Source of the DNA: Cloacimonetes bacterium TCS62
Lineage (GTDB): Bacteria; Cloacimonadota; Cloacimonadia; Cloacimonadales; TCS61
Assembly: GCA_001577185.1 (NCBI GenBank)
Contig: LSCM01000009.1
Span: forward strand, 1 to 21,506
Length of the DNA stretch: 21,506 bases
Reading direction: 5' to 3'
Part shown: positions 15,203 through 21,506 of the stretch, in pieces
How positions within the stretch are numbered: position 1 is the first letter of the stretch
Layout of the letters: each line of letters starts with the position of its first letter
The notes under the pieces: generated by a model
What the model was told of the DNA's origin: nothing
The model's database searches: none
The model's input: the letters and a program-made list of their open reading frames with translations, nothing else
Position numbers and translations under genes: made by a program

Positions 15203-16162
15203 ATGCAGAGAAGCTTGAAAACTGAATTTTTATCTAAGAAAGTAACCTCACCGCTTGTGTTACCGGCAGGTGTCATGGGTATGGCATTTTCCGGTTTTAA
15301 CATTTCTATTAAACATGGGGCTGGAATTGTTACCAGCAAATCACTAACACTTAAACCCAGAAAAGGTCATAAAGGACCAGTAGTTGCTCAATTTGAAGGT
15401 GGAATCTTAAATAGTATGGGATTGTGTAACCCCGGCATTGTCGATGGTCTGACTGAGATCGACCAATTTAAAAAACGCTCACGAATACCAGTCATCGTGA
15501 GCGTTTTTGCTACTGATCTAGATGACTTCTTAGAACTCACAAAATTTGTGAATAAAAGTAGTGGCGATTTTTTAGAACTCAATTTATCCTGCCCCAATGT
15601 ATATGATGAATTTGGAGTACCGCTAGCCGCATCAAAAAATGAGGTCTTTAAAATAGTGAATGCGGTAAAATCAATTTCGGAAAAACCATTAATTGCTAAG
15701 TTATCACCAAATGTTTACGATATAGTACCAATCGTAAAAGCTGCAGAATCAGCAGGTGCTGATGCTTTGTGCATGATAAACACAGTAGGACCGGGAATGA
15801 TGATAGATACAAAAATGTGTAGACCAGTATTACATAATAAATTTGGAGGGCTATCTGGACCAGCAATAAAACCGATTGCACTGAAACTAATTTACCAAGC
15901 TTATTCAGAAGTTAATATTCCAATTATTGGTATGGGTGGCGTCACATATGGTGAAGATGCAATCCAAATGTTGATGGCTGGTGCTTCTGTTATAGGTGTT
16001 GGAACGGCTGTACATTATCGAGGGATAGAAGTTTTTAATAAGATCAATAATGAAATGGTTAAATTCATGGAAGAGAATGAATATCAAAATTTGAAAGATA
16101 TTCCAAAGTTAGAAAAGTTAAAAATTTTAAATTGCGAATCTAAGCGTAACATAAATGGATAA
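15203..16162 (+). CDS. pyrD: Dihydroorotate dehydrogenase, class 1B catalytic subunit
   Basis: Oxidises dihydroorotate to orotate in pyrimidine synthesis. In class 1B the electrons pass through PyrK to NAD+. I start at ATG 15203, since AGGA (15192-15195) lies 7 bases before it; the frame is open back to a TTG at 15152 without a ribosome site. The 320-residue FMN barrel shows LVLPAGVMG, GGILNSMGLCNPG, ELNLSCPNV with the catalytic Cys130 typical of class 1, KLSPNV and the FMN phosphate site GMGGVTYGEDA followed by AGASVIGVGTA. Its last 8 bp overlap pyrK, its electron-transfer partner. A terminator-like hairpin lies inside the gene at 15471-15508. Confidence 0.95.
   Translation: MQRSLKTEFLSKKVTSPLVLPAGVMGMAFSGFNISIKHGAGIVTSKSLTLKPRKGHKGPVVAQFEGGILNSMGLCNPGIVDGLTEIDQFKKRSRIPVIVSVFATDLDDFLELTKFVNKSSGDFLELNLSCPNVYDEFGVPLAASKNEVFKIVNAVKSISEKPLIAKLSPNVYDIVPIVKAAESAGADALCMINTVGPGMMIDTKMCRPVLHNKFGGLSGPAIKPIALKLIYQAYSEVNIPIIGMGGVTYGEDAIQMLMAGASVIGVGTAVHYRGIEVFNKINNEMVKFMEENEYQNLKDIPKLEKLKILNCESKRNING
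15471..15508. terminator. Perfect 14-bp inverted repeat with T-run inside pyrD
   Basis: 15471-15484 is exactly complementary to 15495-15508, with a 10-base loop. The inner 9 bp are GC-rich (CGCTCACGA) and the outer 5 are A-T. Either strand would therefore read as a hairpin followed by five T, the shape of a bidirectional intrinsic terminator. It lies fully within pyrD codons 90-102. Whether it works as a terminator is unknown. Confidence 0.5.
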
Positions 16163-16961
16163 GAGATTAACACTAAAAATAGATAAAATAGTTGAAGAAA
16201 CTACAAATATCAAAACATTCACATTCAAACATAAACTTGATGCAAAACCAGGTCAATTCATCATGCTTACTGATTTTGAAGGGGGAGAAAAACCATTTTC
16301 AATATCCAATTGTACAAAAGCGAAATTTTCCATTACCGTTAAGAAAATCGGCGATTTTACAACTCGACTTTTTAATAAGTGTGTAGGAGATTATGTCTCG
16401 ATCAGAGGTGCCTTCGGCTCCTCTTTTTTTATATCTAAGAACAAGGTTCTACTAGTTGGTGGTGGTTATGCAGTTCCGACCCTTTATTTCTTAGCTAAAG
16501 TGTTATTAAAAGCGGGAGCACATGTAACATTAATCAATGGTGCACGCACAAAAAGCGAACATATTTTCGCAGACAGGTTTAAAAAATTGCATATCGATGT
16601 TATAAATTCTACAGACGATGATTCATTTGGGGAAAAAGGAACTTCTGTTGATGTTGCACGAAAACTACTGGGCTTAAGACCCAAACTTGGAAACCAAAAG
16701 CATGATTTTGATTTTATCTACGCTTCCGGACCGGAAATGATGATGAAAGCTCTTCAAGATGTGATTGGCGAAATTGATTATGAATTTCTTTTTGAAAGAT
16801 ATATGAAATGCGGGATTGGGATCTGTGGTGGTTGTACGATGGATCCCTTGGGTGTAAGACTTTGTGTTGAAGGCCCAGTTTTATCCAAGAAAAAAGTAGA
16901 ACAACTTACAGAATTTGGGAAATATCATCGTGATGCAAGTGGTAAAAGGATCACTTTTTGA
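16155..16961 (+). CDS. pyrK: Dihydroorotate dehydrogenase electron transfer subunit
   Basis: FAD and [2Fe-2S] subunit that passes electrons from PyrD to NAD+. The 268 residues show an N-terminal flavin-binding barrel with EKPFSIS (45-51), the NAD-binding domain with VGGGYAVPTL (101-110) and ASGPEMMM. The PyrK iron-sulfur ligands are Cys219, Cys224, Cys227 and Cys237 in a C-x4-C-x2-C-x9-C pattern. This cysteine pattern distinguishes it from ferredoxin-NADP reductases. The start overlaps pyrD by 8 bp, and its stop shares one base with the pyrC start (TGATG), so translation is coupled throughout. The order pyrD before pyrK is the reverse of the common Firmicutes arrangement. A hairpin with a T-run lies inside the gene at 16404-16430. 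Confidence 0.94.
   Translation: MDKRLTLKIDKIVEETTNIKTFTFKHKLDAKPGQFIMLTDFEGGEKPFSISNCTKAKFSITVKKIGDFTTRLFNKCVGDYVSIRGAFGSSFFISKNKVLLVGGGYAVPTLYFLAKVLLKAGAHVTLINGARTKSEHIFADRFKKLHIDVINSTDDDSFGEKGTSVDVARKLLGLRPKLGNQKHDFDFIYASGPEMMMKALQDVIGEIDYEFLFERYMKCGIGICGGCTMDPLGVRLCVEGPVLSKKKVEQLTEFGKYHRDASGKRITF
16404..16430 (+). terminator. Terminator-like hairpin inside pyrK
   Basis: AGAGG-T-GCC (16404-16412) pairs with GGC-T-CCTCT (16416-16424) around the loop TTC, with one T-T mismatch. Six further T follow (16425-16430). The shape is that of an intrinsic terminator on the coding strand, but it lies in the pyrK reading frame (residues about 84-92). Confidence 0.45.
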
Positions 16962-18295
16962 TGAATACATTAAAGAATAAAGGGATGAAAAAATTACTGA
17001 AAAATTGCCAAACACTTGATGGCATGAAGGATATCGTCATTGCAAAAGATAAGATTATTGAAATTTATTCTTTAGAAAATTCATTTCGTAAAACGGGATA
17101 TGCTGATAGCGATTTTGATGAAATCATCGACATCAATGGAAAACTTGTAATCCCGGGTGGAATCGATCCGCATGTTCACGTTCGTGATCTCAATCAGAGC
17201 GATAAAGAAGATTGGACAAGTGCGAGTCAAGCAGCACTCGCAGGTGGAATTACCACGATCTTTGATATGCCGAATACGATTCCTCCTACAACTAATTTGC
17301 ACAATCTTGCCCTCAAAAGGAAAGCTGCTAAAAAATCCTTGATCAATTACAAATTTCACCTAGGAGCTACCAACGATAATTTATCTGATCTTAAAGATAT
17401 ATTTGATAAAAATCCAACTGATATAGCTGGGATTAAACTATTTTTAGCAGGTTCTAGTACAAATGAAATTATCACAAATGAGAATAAGATAAAAGAACTT
17501 TTCAAACTTGCAAAGAGATATAACAAAATTGTTTTAGTACATACTGAATTGCAAAAATGCTTGGATAAATGGGATACATTTACTGAAGAGAAATGTATTC
17601 AAAATCATAATCAACAAAGGAACAGAGAATGCGCAATTAAGGGTACAAAATTGGTTTTGGATTTGGCTGAAGAAATAGCAAACAAACTATACATATGCCA
17701 CGTTTCCACAAAAGAAGAAATTGAATTGATCCATAGTGCAAAACAAATTAACGATAACATCTTCTGTGAAGTTACTCCACACCATTTAAACTTGGAAAAC
17801 GGTATTCTTGACCTAGTTGGTAATTTTGGTAAAGTAAATCCTCCACTTAGAACAACAAACGACAACGAGGCACTTTGGAAGGCAGTGGAAGATGGAACGA
17901 TAGATTGTATAGGAAGTGATCATGCACCACATACAATCGATGAAAAGATAGAAGATTATGAGAATGCACCATCTGGCTTTCCGGGTCTTGAGACCACGCT
18001 GCCAATTCTTATAACAGAATTCAATAAGCGCAATATTCCAATTGAAAGATTTGTTGAACTCACAAGTACGAAAACTGCTGAAATCTTTGACATAAAAGAA
18101 CGTGGTAAGATCGAAAAAAACTACTTTGCTGATCTAACAATAATTAATACTGGGAATAAATTTCCAATTATAGCTTCATTGTTTCATAGCAAAGCGAAGT
18201 ATTCACCATTTGATGGTATGGAAGTTATGGGAAAAGTTGAGATGATATTTGTTAATGGAATGAATATCGAATATCGAACAAGGAATTATGAATGA
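16961..18295 (+). CDS. pyrC: Dihydroorotase, class I type
   Basis: Cyclises carbamoyl aspartate to dihydroorotate, the step before PyrD. I start at ATG 16961: AGGA (16947-16950) lies 10 bases upstream and the codon overlaps the pyrK stop as TGATG. A second in-frame ATG at 16985 sits directly on a GGG and cannot use it. The protein has 444 residues of amidohydrolase fold, with metal ligands His71 and His73 (DPHVHVRD), a candidate carboxylated Lys159 (GIKLFLAGSS), FHLGATNDN, CEVTPHHL and the catalytic GSDHAPHT (Asp320). The roughly 440-residue length fits class I, not the shorter E. coli PyrC. Allantoinase or hydantoinase is unlikely given the pyr context. Confidence 0.93.
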   Translation: MNTLKNKGMKKLLKNCQTLDGMKDIVIAKDKIIEIYSLENSFRKTGYADSDFDEIIDINGKLVIPGGIDPHVHVRDLNQSDKEDWTSASQAALAGGITTIFDMPNTIPPTTNLHNLALKRKAAKKSLINYKFHLGATNDNLSDLKDIFDKNPTDIAGIKLFLAGSSTNEIITNENKIKELFKLAKRYNKIVLVHTELQKCLDKWDTFTEEKCIQNHNQQRNRECAIKGTKLVLDLAEEIANKLYICHVSTKEEIELIHSAKQINDNIFCEVTPHHLNLENGILDLVGNFGKVNPPLRTTNDNEALWKAVEDGTIDCIGSDHAPHTIDEKIEDYENAPSGFPGLETTLPILITEFNKRNIPIERFVELTSTKTAEIFDIKERGKIEKNYFADLTIINTGNKFPIIASLFHSKAKYSPFDGMEVMGKVEMIFVNGMNIEYRTRNYE

Positions 18296-18303
18296 TGAAG
18301 AAA

Positions 18304-18424
18304 ACACACCTCCCGACTAAAGTCGGATTCCTCACCAACCTTCACATTTCTTCGGCTTGGCAAGCAAGAGGAAAATTCCCCTCTAAAAAGAGGGGTGGTT
18401 TTTCGAAGAAAAATCGGGGTGTGT
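18304..18424. repeat. Upstream palindromic block with nested hairpins
   Basis: An outer pair ACACACC (18304-18310) and GGTGTGT (18418-18424) encloses several small palindromes. These are CCGACT-AA-AGTCGG (18313-18326), GCTTGGCAAGC (18355-18365), CCCCTCT-AAAA-AGAGGGG (18378-18395) and GGTTTTTC-GAA-GAAAAATC (18397-18415, one G-T pair). As RNA or single-stranded DNA it would fold as a multi-branched structure. There is no coding potential worth reporting here. The block may also terminate the pyrDKC transcript. Confidence 0.65.
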
Positions 18425-18435
18425 AAAACACAAAA

Positions 18436-18798
18436 ATGAAAATTAAATATAATCCTAAACTGAAAGAAAGAGCAAGAGAACTCCGGAATAATTCTACTCT
18501 GTCAGAAGTTCTTTTTTGGAAAGAAATCAAGAACCAGAAACTGGGTTTTGATTTTCATCGTCAAAAACCGATAGATAATTACATTGTTGATTTCTTTTGT
18601 CATAAATTGATGCTGGCGATTGAGGTTGATGGAGTTAGCCATAATTTCAAAGTAAAATACGATGAAGAACGACAGAATAAACTATCAAGTTTGGGAATAC
18701 ATTTCATCAGATTCAGAGATGAAGATGTTAAGAAAAACTCACAGGGATGTGTTGATTTTTTGAAACAATGGATCGAAGAAAACACACCCCGCGACTGA
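18436..18798 (+). CDS. DUF559 endonuclease-domain protein (Vsr-like fold)
   Basis: A small predicted nuclease of the DUF559 family, related in fold to very-short-patch repair endonuclease and PD-(D/E)XK enzymes. The biological role is unknown. The 120 residues show the family order: RARELRNNSTLSEVLFWKEI, FHRQKPIDNYIVDFFC with Asp52, IEVDGVSH with Glu63, Asp65 and His69, then YDEER and IRFRDEDV. The length is typical. The ATG has no ribosome site, following only GTGTAAAACAC. The last six residues and the stop codon are encoded inside the downstream palindromic repeat, so the repeat and gene have been joined for some time or moved together. The key residues are intact, so it may be active. Confidence 0.9.
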   Translation: MKIKYNPKLKERARELRNNSTLSEVLFWKEIKNQKLGFDFHRQKPIDNYIVDFFCHKLMLAIEVDGVSHNFKVKYDEERQNKLSSLGIHFIRFRDEDVKKNSQGCVDFLKQWIEENTPRD

Positions 18799-18824
18799 AG
18801 TCGCACCCCTCTTTTTAGAGGGGA
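18775..18824. repeat. Downstream palindromic block overlapping the DUF559 stop codon
   Basis: It starts with GAAGAAAACACACC, identical to 18297-18310. The hairpin GCGAC-TGAA-GTCGC (18791-18804) follows; its loop contains the DUF559 stop codon TGA. Next comes CCCCTCT-TTTT-AGAGGGG (18806-18823). Compared with the upstream hairpin CCGAC-TAAA-GTCGG, the closing pair changed from C-G to G-C on both arms. This compensatory change suggests that the fold is conserved. Confidence 0.65.
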
Positions 18825-18854
18825 TTGTTAGAAAACAAAAACAAGGAGGAGAAA

Positions 18855-19865
18855 ATGAGATTGATTTTTTTTATATTCATAATAATTTTGATAATCTGTA
18901 GTTGTGCTATAAAAGATATGTTAGATAATTATTTAGTTTTACAAATTAACTGTGAACCTAATATCCAAGGATTAGAAGTTTATTATGATAATAATTACGT
19001 TGGATTTACTGATAGCGAAGGAAATTTTACCGAAAAAATAATATTCAATAAATACAGTAGTCACACAATAACTTTTAAGAAAAATGAATTACTAATAAAA
19101 TACAATTTTAGTGAATATTTTTCTAATATCGAAAGGACTAAATTAGATGGAAAACTTATACCAGCGGATAAATATATTATAATTAATAAAACGGAAGATA
19201 AATTTACAAATATTCTTAAGTTTAAAATTTTTTATCAAAAATATCAAAATGATCTAAATGAACAAAAGAAGAAAAAAAAACAAAAATTTATTTTCAAATC
19301 ATATATAGATTCATTAGAACAAAATCCTAGATGGATTAATTCTTTAGACGTTAATTTTCGTGTTGGTCCAAGCACAAATGAAAAAATAATTAAAACACTA
19401 AGAGAAGGCTGTGAAGTCTATTTTCAACTAGAAGAAAATGGGTGGTCAAAGGTTCTCTTTAGAAGAGAAAATATTAACATAAAAACTATAGATAATACTG
19501 ATGAAATATTAGGTTCTTATATTGAAGGTTGGATATTTTCTACTTTGTTAAGTAATGAGTATATTTATCCTGTTTCAGATAATTTTTATGATTTTTTGAA
19601 AAAAGAAAAAAAAAGAAGACAAAATTTTTTGGATAAAAACACAAATATTAGTATAAAATATAAAGAAGCTATCATAAATGGTAAAATAATTTTGGGTATG
19701 ACTGCTGAAATGGTAATTGCTAGTTGGGGATATCCAGATGATGTTAATAAATCAGTTACTGGATATGGAACAAACGAGCAATGGATTTATGGTGATTATG
19801 ATTCTATAGAAGAACACTTCCTATATTTCGATAATGGGATTTTGACAGGATGGCAGGAGTATTAA
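18855..19865 (+). CDS. Three-domain lipoprotein with SH3 and SmpA/OmlA-like domains
   Basis: No specific function recognised. I start at ATG 18855, which has the ideal ribosome site AAGGAGGA (18843-18850). The frame is open 10 codons further up to TTG 18825, within a base of the repeat. The 336-residue protein has a lipoprotein signal with ICSC and Cys17 as lipidation site. A PEGA-like beta segment covers about 30-85, a Lys-rich linker 137-145 and a bacterial SH3 domain about 163-235 (LDVNFRVGPSTNEKI, then GWIFSTLL). A C-terminal SmpA/OmlA-like domain covers about 275-335 (GKIILGMTAEMVIASWGYP, NEQWIYGD, LYFDNGILTGWQ). This points to an envelope or peptidoglycan-associated role. It lies in the accessory stretch between pyrC and pyrE and is very AT-rich, including long A runs. 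Confidence 0.8.
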   Translation: MRLIFFIFIIILIICSCAIKDMLDNYLVLQINCEPNIQGLEVYYDNNYVGFTDSEGNFTEKIIFNKYSSHTITFKKNELLIKYNFSEYFSNIERTKLDGKLIPADKYIIINKTEDKFTNILKFKIFYQKYQNDLNEQKKKKKQKFIFKSYIDSLEQNPRWINSLDVNFRVGPSTNEKIIKTLREGCEVYFQLEENGWSKVLFRRENINIKTIDNTDEILGSYIEGWIFSTLLSNEYIYPVSDNFYDFLKKEKKRRQNFLDKNTNISIKYKEAIINGKIILGMTAEMVIASWGYPDDVNKSVTGYGTNEQWIYGDYDSIEEHFLYFDNGILTGWQEY

Positions 19866-19869
19866 TTAT

Positions 19870-20862
19870 ATGAAAAAAAAAACAAACATAAAAAGTATTC
19901 CAACCTTACTCTCTTGTTTAAAAAGAATTTATCCAGTTGGTCATTTTCGTGATATTGATAGCTTTGAAAAAGCTAAAAACTATTTGAATCAATTTGATTT
20001 AATTGTGCGTTCAGCACAATTTTATGACACTTTACTTAAACTTGATGCAATGAAAATTAACATTCTGAATAAAGATGTAATTAAAAGATTCAAATCAATG
20101 GATTTTATTAATATTTATCATGAATTATTAGTTGGTAAGGTTTTCAATGAAAATGGATTTTCCATTACTCATAATCCAAAAATAAATAATCAAACTCCAG
20201 ATTGGATGATTTCAAAAAACAATAAAGAATGTATTATAGAAGTTTTTACATCAAACAAATATTATGATTTAGTAAAGGAAAGTAAACAACTTACAATATT
20301 TTCTGCTAAATTGCAGAAACTAAAATATTCTTTTACTGTTAGTATAAATAATTCAAGATTTGATAAGTCATTAAATTCAATTCAAAAAATCAATAATGCT
20401 ATAAATGAAGTTATTAATCATATCGACAGAAAAACTTCAAATGAATTGCCAGTATTATCATTAAGTTGTGGAATAGATTTAACTTTTCGATATAGTTCAA
20501 ATAAAAACAATATTTTTATTAAGGGAAGTGCTAAAATGTTGAAAGGAGGTGTTTATACTTATAGAATCGTCAAAGCAATTCAAGAAAAATATAATAAATA
20601 CAAACAGTTAATTAATGATAATAAGTTACCATTTATTATTTGTTGCACTACAGAGAATTTTAATAGAATGAATACTGAGAATTTTAATACAATCATTTTT
20701 GGTAATAAGAGTAATAGTGGTGTTCTAACCATTAATAGGTGTGAAGAAGTGAGTGGATTTTTAATTTTAAAAAATAATTATTACCACAATGTGATAAATT
20801 TTGAATATGTAGCAAATCCATATTCCATGAATCCATATTCCATTACTTTGAAAAACAAGTAA
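19870..20862 (+). CDS. Unrecognised protein with a possible PD-(D/E)XK nuclease-like core
   Basis: I do not recognise this family. The 330-residue protein has no signal peptide or membrane helix. Residues 83-127 carry a suggestive pattern: Glu85 in a helix (YHELLVGKVFNENGFSI), then TPDW with Asp111, then CIIEVFTS with Glu124. This resembles the E...PD...ExK layout of PD-(D/E)XK nucleases, but the usual Lys is replaced by Phe126. The enzyme could be inactive or a variant, and the reading is tentative. The C-terminus contains two short in-frame tandem duplications, TENFNRMN/TENFNTII and NPYSM/NPYSI. AGGAG lies 11 bases before the ATG and the lipoprotein gene ends 4 bp earlier, so the two may be co-expressed. 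Confidence 0.6.
   Translation: MKKKTNIKSIPTLLSCLKRIYPVGHFRDIDSFEKAKNYLNQFDLIVRSAQFYDTLLKLDAMKINILNKDVIKRFKSMDFINIYHELLVGKVFNENGFSITHNPKINNQTPDWMISKNNKECIIEVFTSNKYYDLVKESKQLTIFSAKLQKLKYSFTVSINNSRFDKSLNSIQKINNAINEVINHIDRKTSNELPVLSLSCGIDLTFRYSSNKNNIFIKGSAKMLKGGVYTYRIVKAIQEKYNKYKQLINDNKLPFIICCTTENFNRMNTENFNTIIFGNKSNSGVLTINRCEEVSGFLILKNNYYHNVINFEYVANPYSMNPYSITLKNK
20653..20689 (+). repeat. 24-bp-period tandem duplication in the unrecognised gene
   Basis: GAGAATTTTAATA occurs at 20653-20665 and again at 20677-20689, one period of 24 bp (8 codons), repeating the peptide TENFN. It is in frame and keeps the gene open. Confidence 0.7.
20815..20844 (+). repeat. 15-bp tandem duplication near the end of the unrecognised gene
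   Basis: AATCCATATTCCAT occurs at 20815-20828 and 20830-20843, a 15-bp period that duplicates NPYSM/NPYSI in frame. Replication slippage is a likely origin. Confidence 0.75.
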
Positions 20863-20938
20863 TCATTTAGTATTTTTCATGAGAACATAATAAATAATAA
20901 TATTCCTAAAATTTAGATAATAAAGGAGAAAACATAAA

Positions 20939-21506
20939 ATGACAGTAGAAGAATTTATTCTAAGCTTAGAAAAGATCGGAGCGATAAAGTTCGGGCAGTT
21001 TACACTTAAGAGCGGACGCATCTCACCTTTCTATTTTGATCTGAGAGATATGATAAGTTTACCCAAAATTCTGGAAGGAGTTGCTGATCTGCTTGCGGAA
21101 AGGATCAAAGATATGGATTTCGACGTGCTTACGGGAATTCCTTACACTGCGCTTCCAATTGCATCGCTAGTGGCTAGCAAACTAAACAAACCGCTAGTGT
21201 ACATACGTAAGGAAGAAAAGGCTTATGGAACCGGTAAGAATGTCATCGGTAAATTTAAAAAAGGTGCCAAATGTCTAGTTATTGATGATCTGATAACTAC
21301 AGGAGCAAGTAAGATCGAAACTGCGGAAAAGTATGAAAAAGAAGGCGTTATCATAAAAGATTTTGTTGTAATAATAGATCGAAGCGCAAATGGAAAAGAA
21401 GAATTAGCTAAAAACAATTACAAACTGCACAGTCTTATATCTTTGGATGAAATAGTAAAATTACTGCAAAGTAAAGAATTGATAACAAATGAAAAGGTAA
21501 AGGAAG
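20939..21506 (+). CDS. pyrE: Orotate phosphoribosyltransferase, 3' end cut by the window edge
   Basis: Joins orotate to PRPP to form orotidine monophosphate. The frame is open from ATG 20939 to the window end (189 codons), with AAAGGAG 10 bases before the start. It shows FTLKSGRISPFYFDLR, TGIPYTALPIAS, the loop YIRKEEKAYGTGKN and the PRPP-binding CLVIDDLITTGAS (about residues 112-124). The YGT loop and DLITTG wording resemble the OPRT domain of UMP synthase-type proteins, so a fused or adjacent PyrF cannot be excluded beyond the window. It is separated from pyrC by 2.6 kb of accessory genes, although it belongs to the same pathway. Its base composition is richer in GC than the two genes before it. 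Confidence 0.93.
   Translation, partial: MTVEEFILSLEKIGAIKFGQFTLKSGRISPFYFDLRDMISLPKILEGVADLLAERIKDMDFDVLTGIPYTALPIASLVASKLNKPLVYIRKEEKAYGTGKNVIGKFKKGAKCLVIDDLITTGASKIETAEKYEKEGVIIKDFVVIIDRSANGKEELAKNNYKLHSLISLDEIVKLLQSKELITNEKVKE

Larger units (their letters stand above)
18297..18824. mobile_element. Putative palindrome-bracketed DUF559 cassette
   Basis: The cassette begins 2 bp after the pyrC stop and interrupts the expected pyrC-pyrE adjacency. It holds one DUF559 endonuclease gene. A perfect 21-bp inverted repeat (18377-18397 and 18804-18824) flanks the gene. A 14-bp direct repeat GAAGAAAACACACC (18297-18310 and 18775-18788) followed by a variable hairpin also flanks it. Its composition is more GC-rich in the palindromes than in the surroundings. 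Similar palindromic blocks beside DUF559 genes are, from memory, common in Bacteroidetes-side genomes. Mobility is inference; no transposase or target duplication is evident. Confidence 0.5.

Noticed and set aside
18304..18424. Canonical insertion sequence ends
   Set aside because: There is no transposase in the window and no clear target-site duplication; the block is a set of nested palindromes rather than simple terminal repeats.
18436..18798. Vsr mismatch repair endonuclease paired with a cytosine methylase
   Set aside because: The motifs and 120-residue length match DUF559, and no methyltransferase gene is nearby.
20653..20844. CRISPR-like repeats
   Set aside because: These are two unrelated in-frame tandem duplications within one gene, with no spacers or array.

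Overview
The window is 21.5 kb of AT-rich DNA from a Gram-negative bacterium. The outer-membrane theme is clear: a Kdo pathway (KdsA, KdsC), the Lpt lipopolysaccharide export genes (LptC, LptA/OstA, LptB) and an LpxH-like hydrolase. HPr kinase with a Ser46-type HPr, a class 1B dihydroorotate dehydrogenase with PyrK, and an lptB-rpoN-hpf order all sit in one low-GC genome. This fits a member of the FCB group or a related candidate phylum such as Cloacimonadota. That placement is inference from gene content only.

Layout. (1) 1-1988, minus strand: a likely three-gene operon of a DUF4159 secreted protein, an LpxH-like phosphatase and a secreted cyclophilin cut by the window edge. (2) 2110-5051, plus strand: kdsA-kdsC-lptC-lptA, with overlapping genes from kdsC onward. 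The two transcription units diverge from a 121-bp gap that holds a symmetric -10 element. (3) 5160-13150: lptB-rpoN-lpdA-lipA-hpf-hprK-ptsH-ptsI, tightly packed. It combines the classic lptB-rpoN-hpf neighbourhood with a regulatory-looking phosphotransferase cascade (EI, HPr, HPr kinase) and no sugar permease in view. A GC-rich hairpin separates hpf from hprK. (4) 13200-14378: metK with its own good promoter, followed by a flavodoxin-domain gene broken by two frameshifts. (5) 15203-21506: pyrimidine synthesis genes pyrD-pyrK-pyrC and, 2.6 kb later, pyrE (cut by the window end).

The accessory part is the stretch between pyrC and pyrE (18296-20938). It starts two bases after the pyrC stop codon with a block of nested palindromes. 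A small DUF559 endonuclease gene follows, and its last codons and stop lie inside a second copy of part of that block. A perfect 21-bp inverted repeat brackets the gene. Behind it come a three-domain lipoprotein and an unrecognised protein with a possible PD-(D/E)XK nuclease core. The palindrome-DUF559 cassette is the best candidate here for a poorly described mobile system. Two other notable signals are terminator-like hairpins lying inside the coding regions of pyrD and pyrK.

No rRNA, tRNA, CRISPR array, known riboswitch or canonical insertion sequence was seen.
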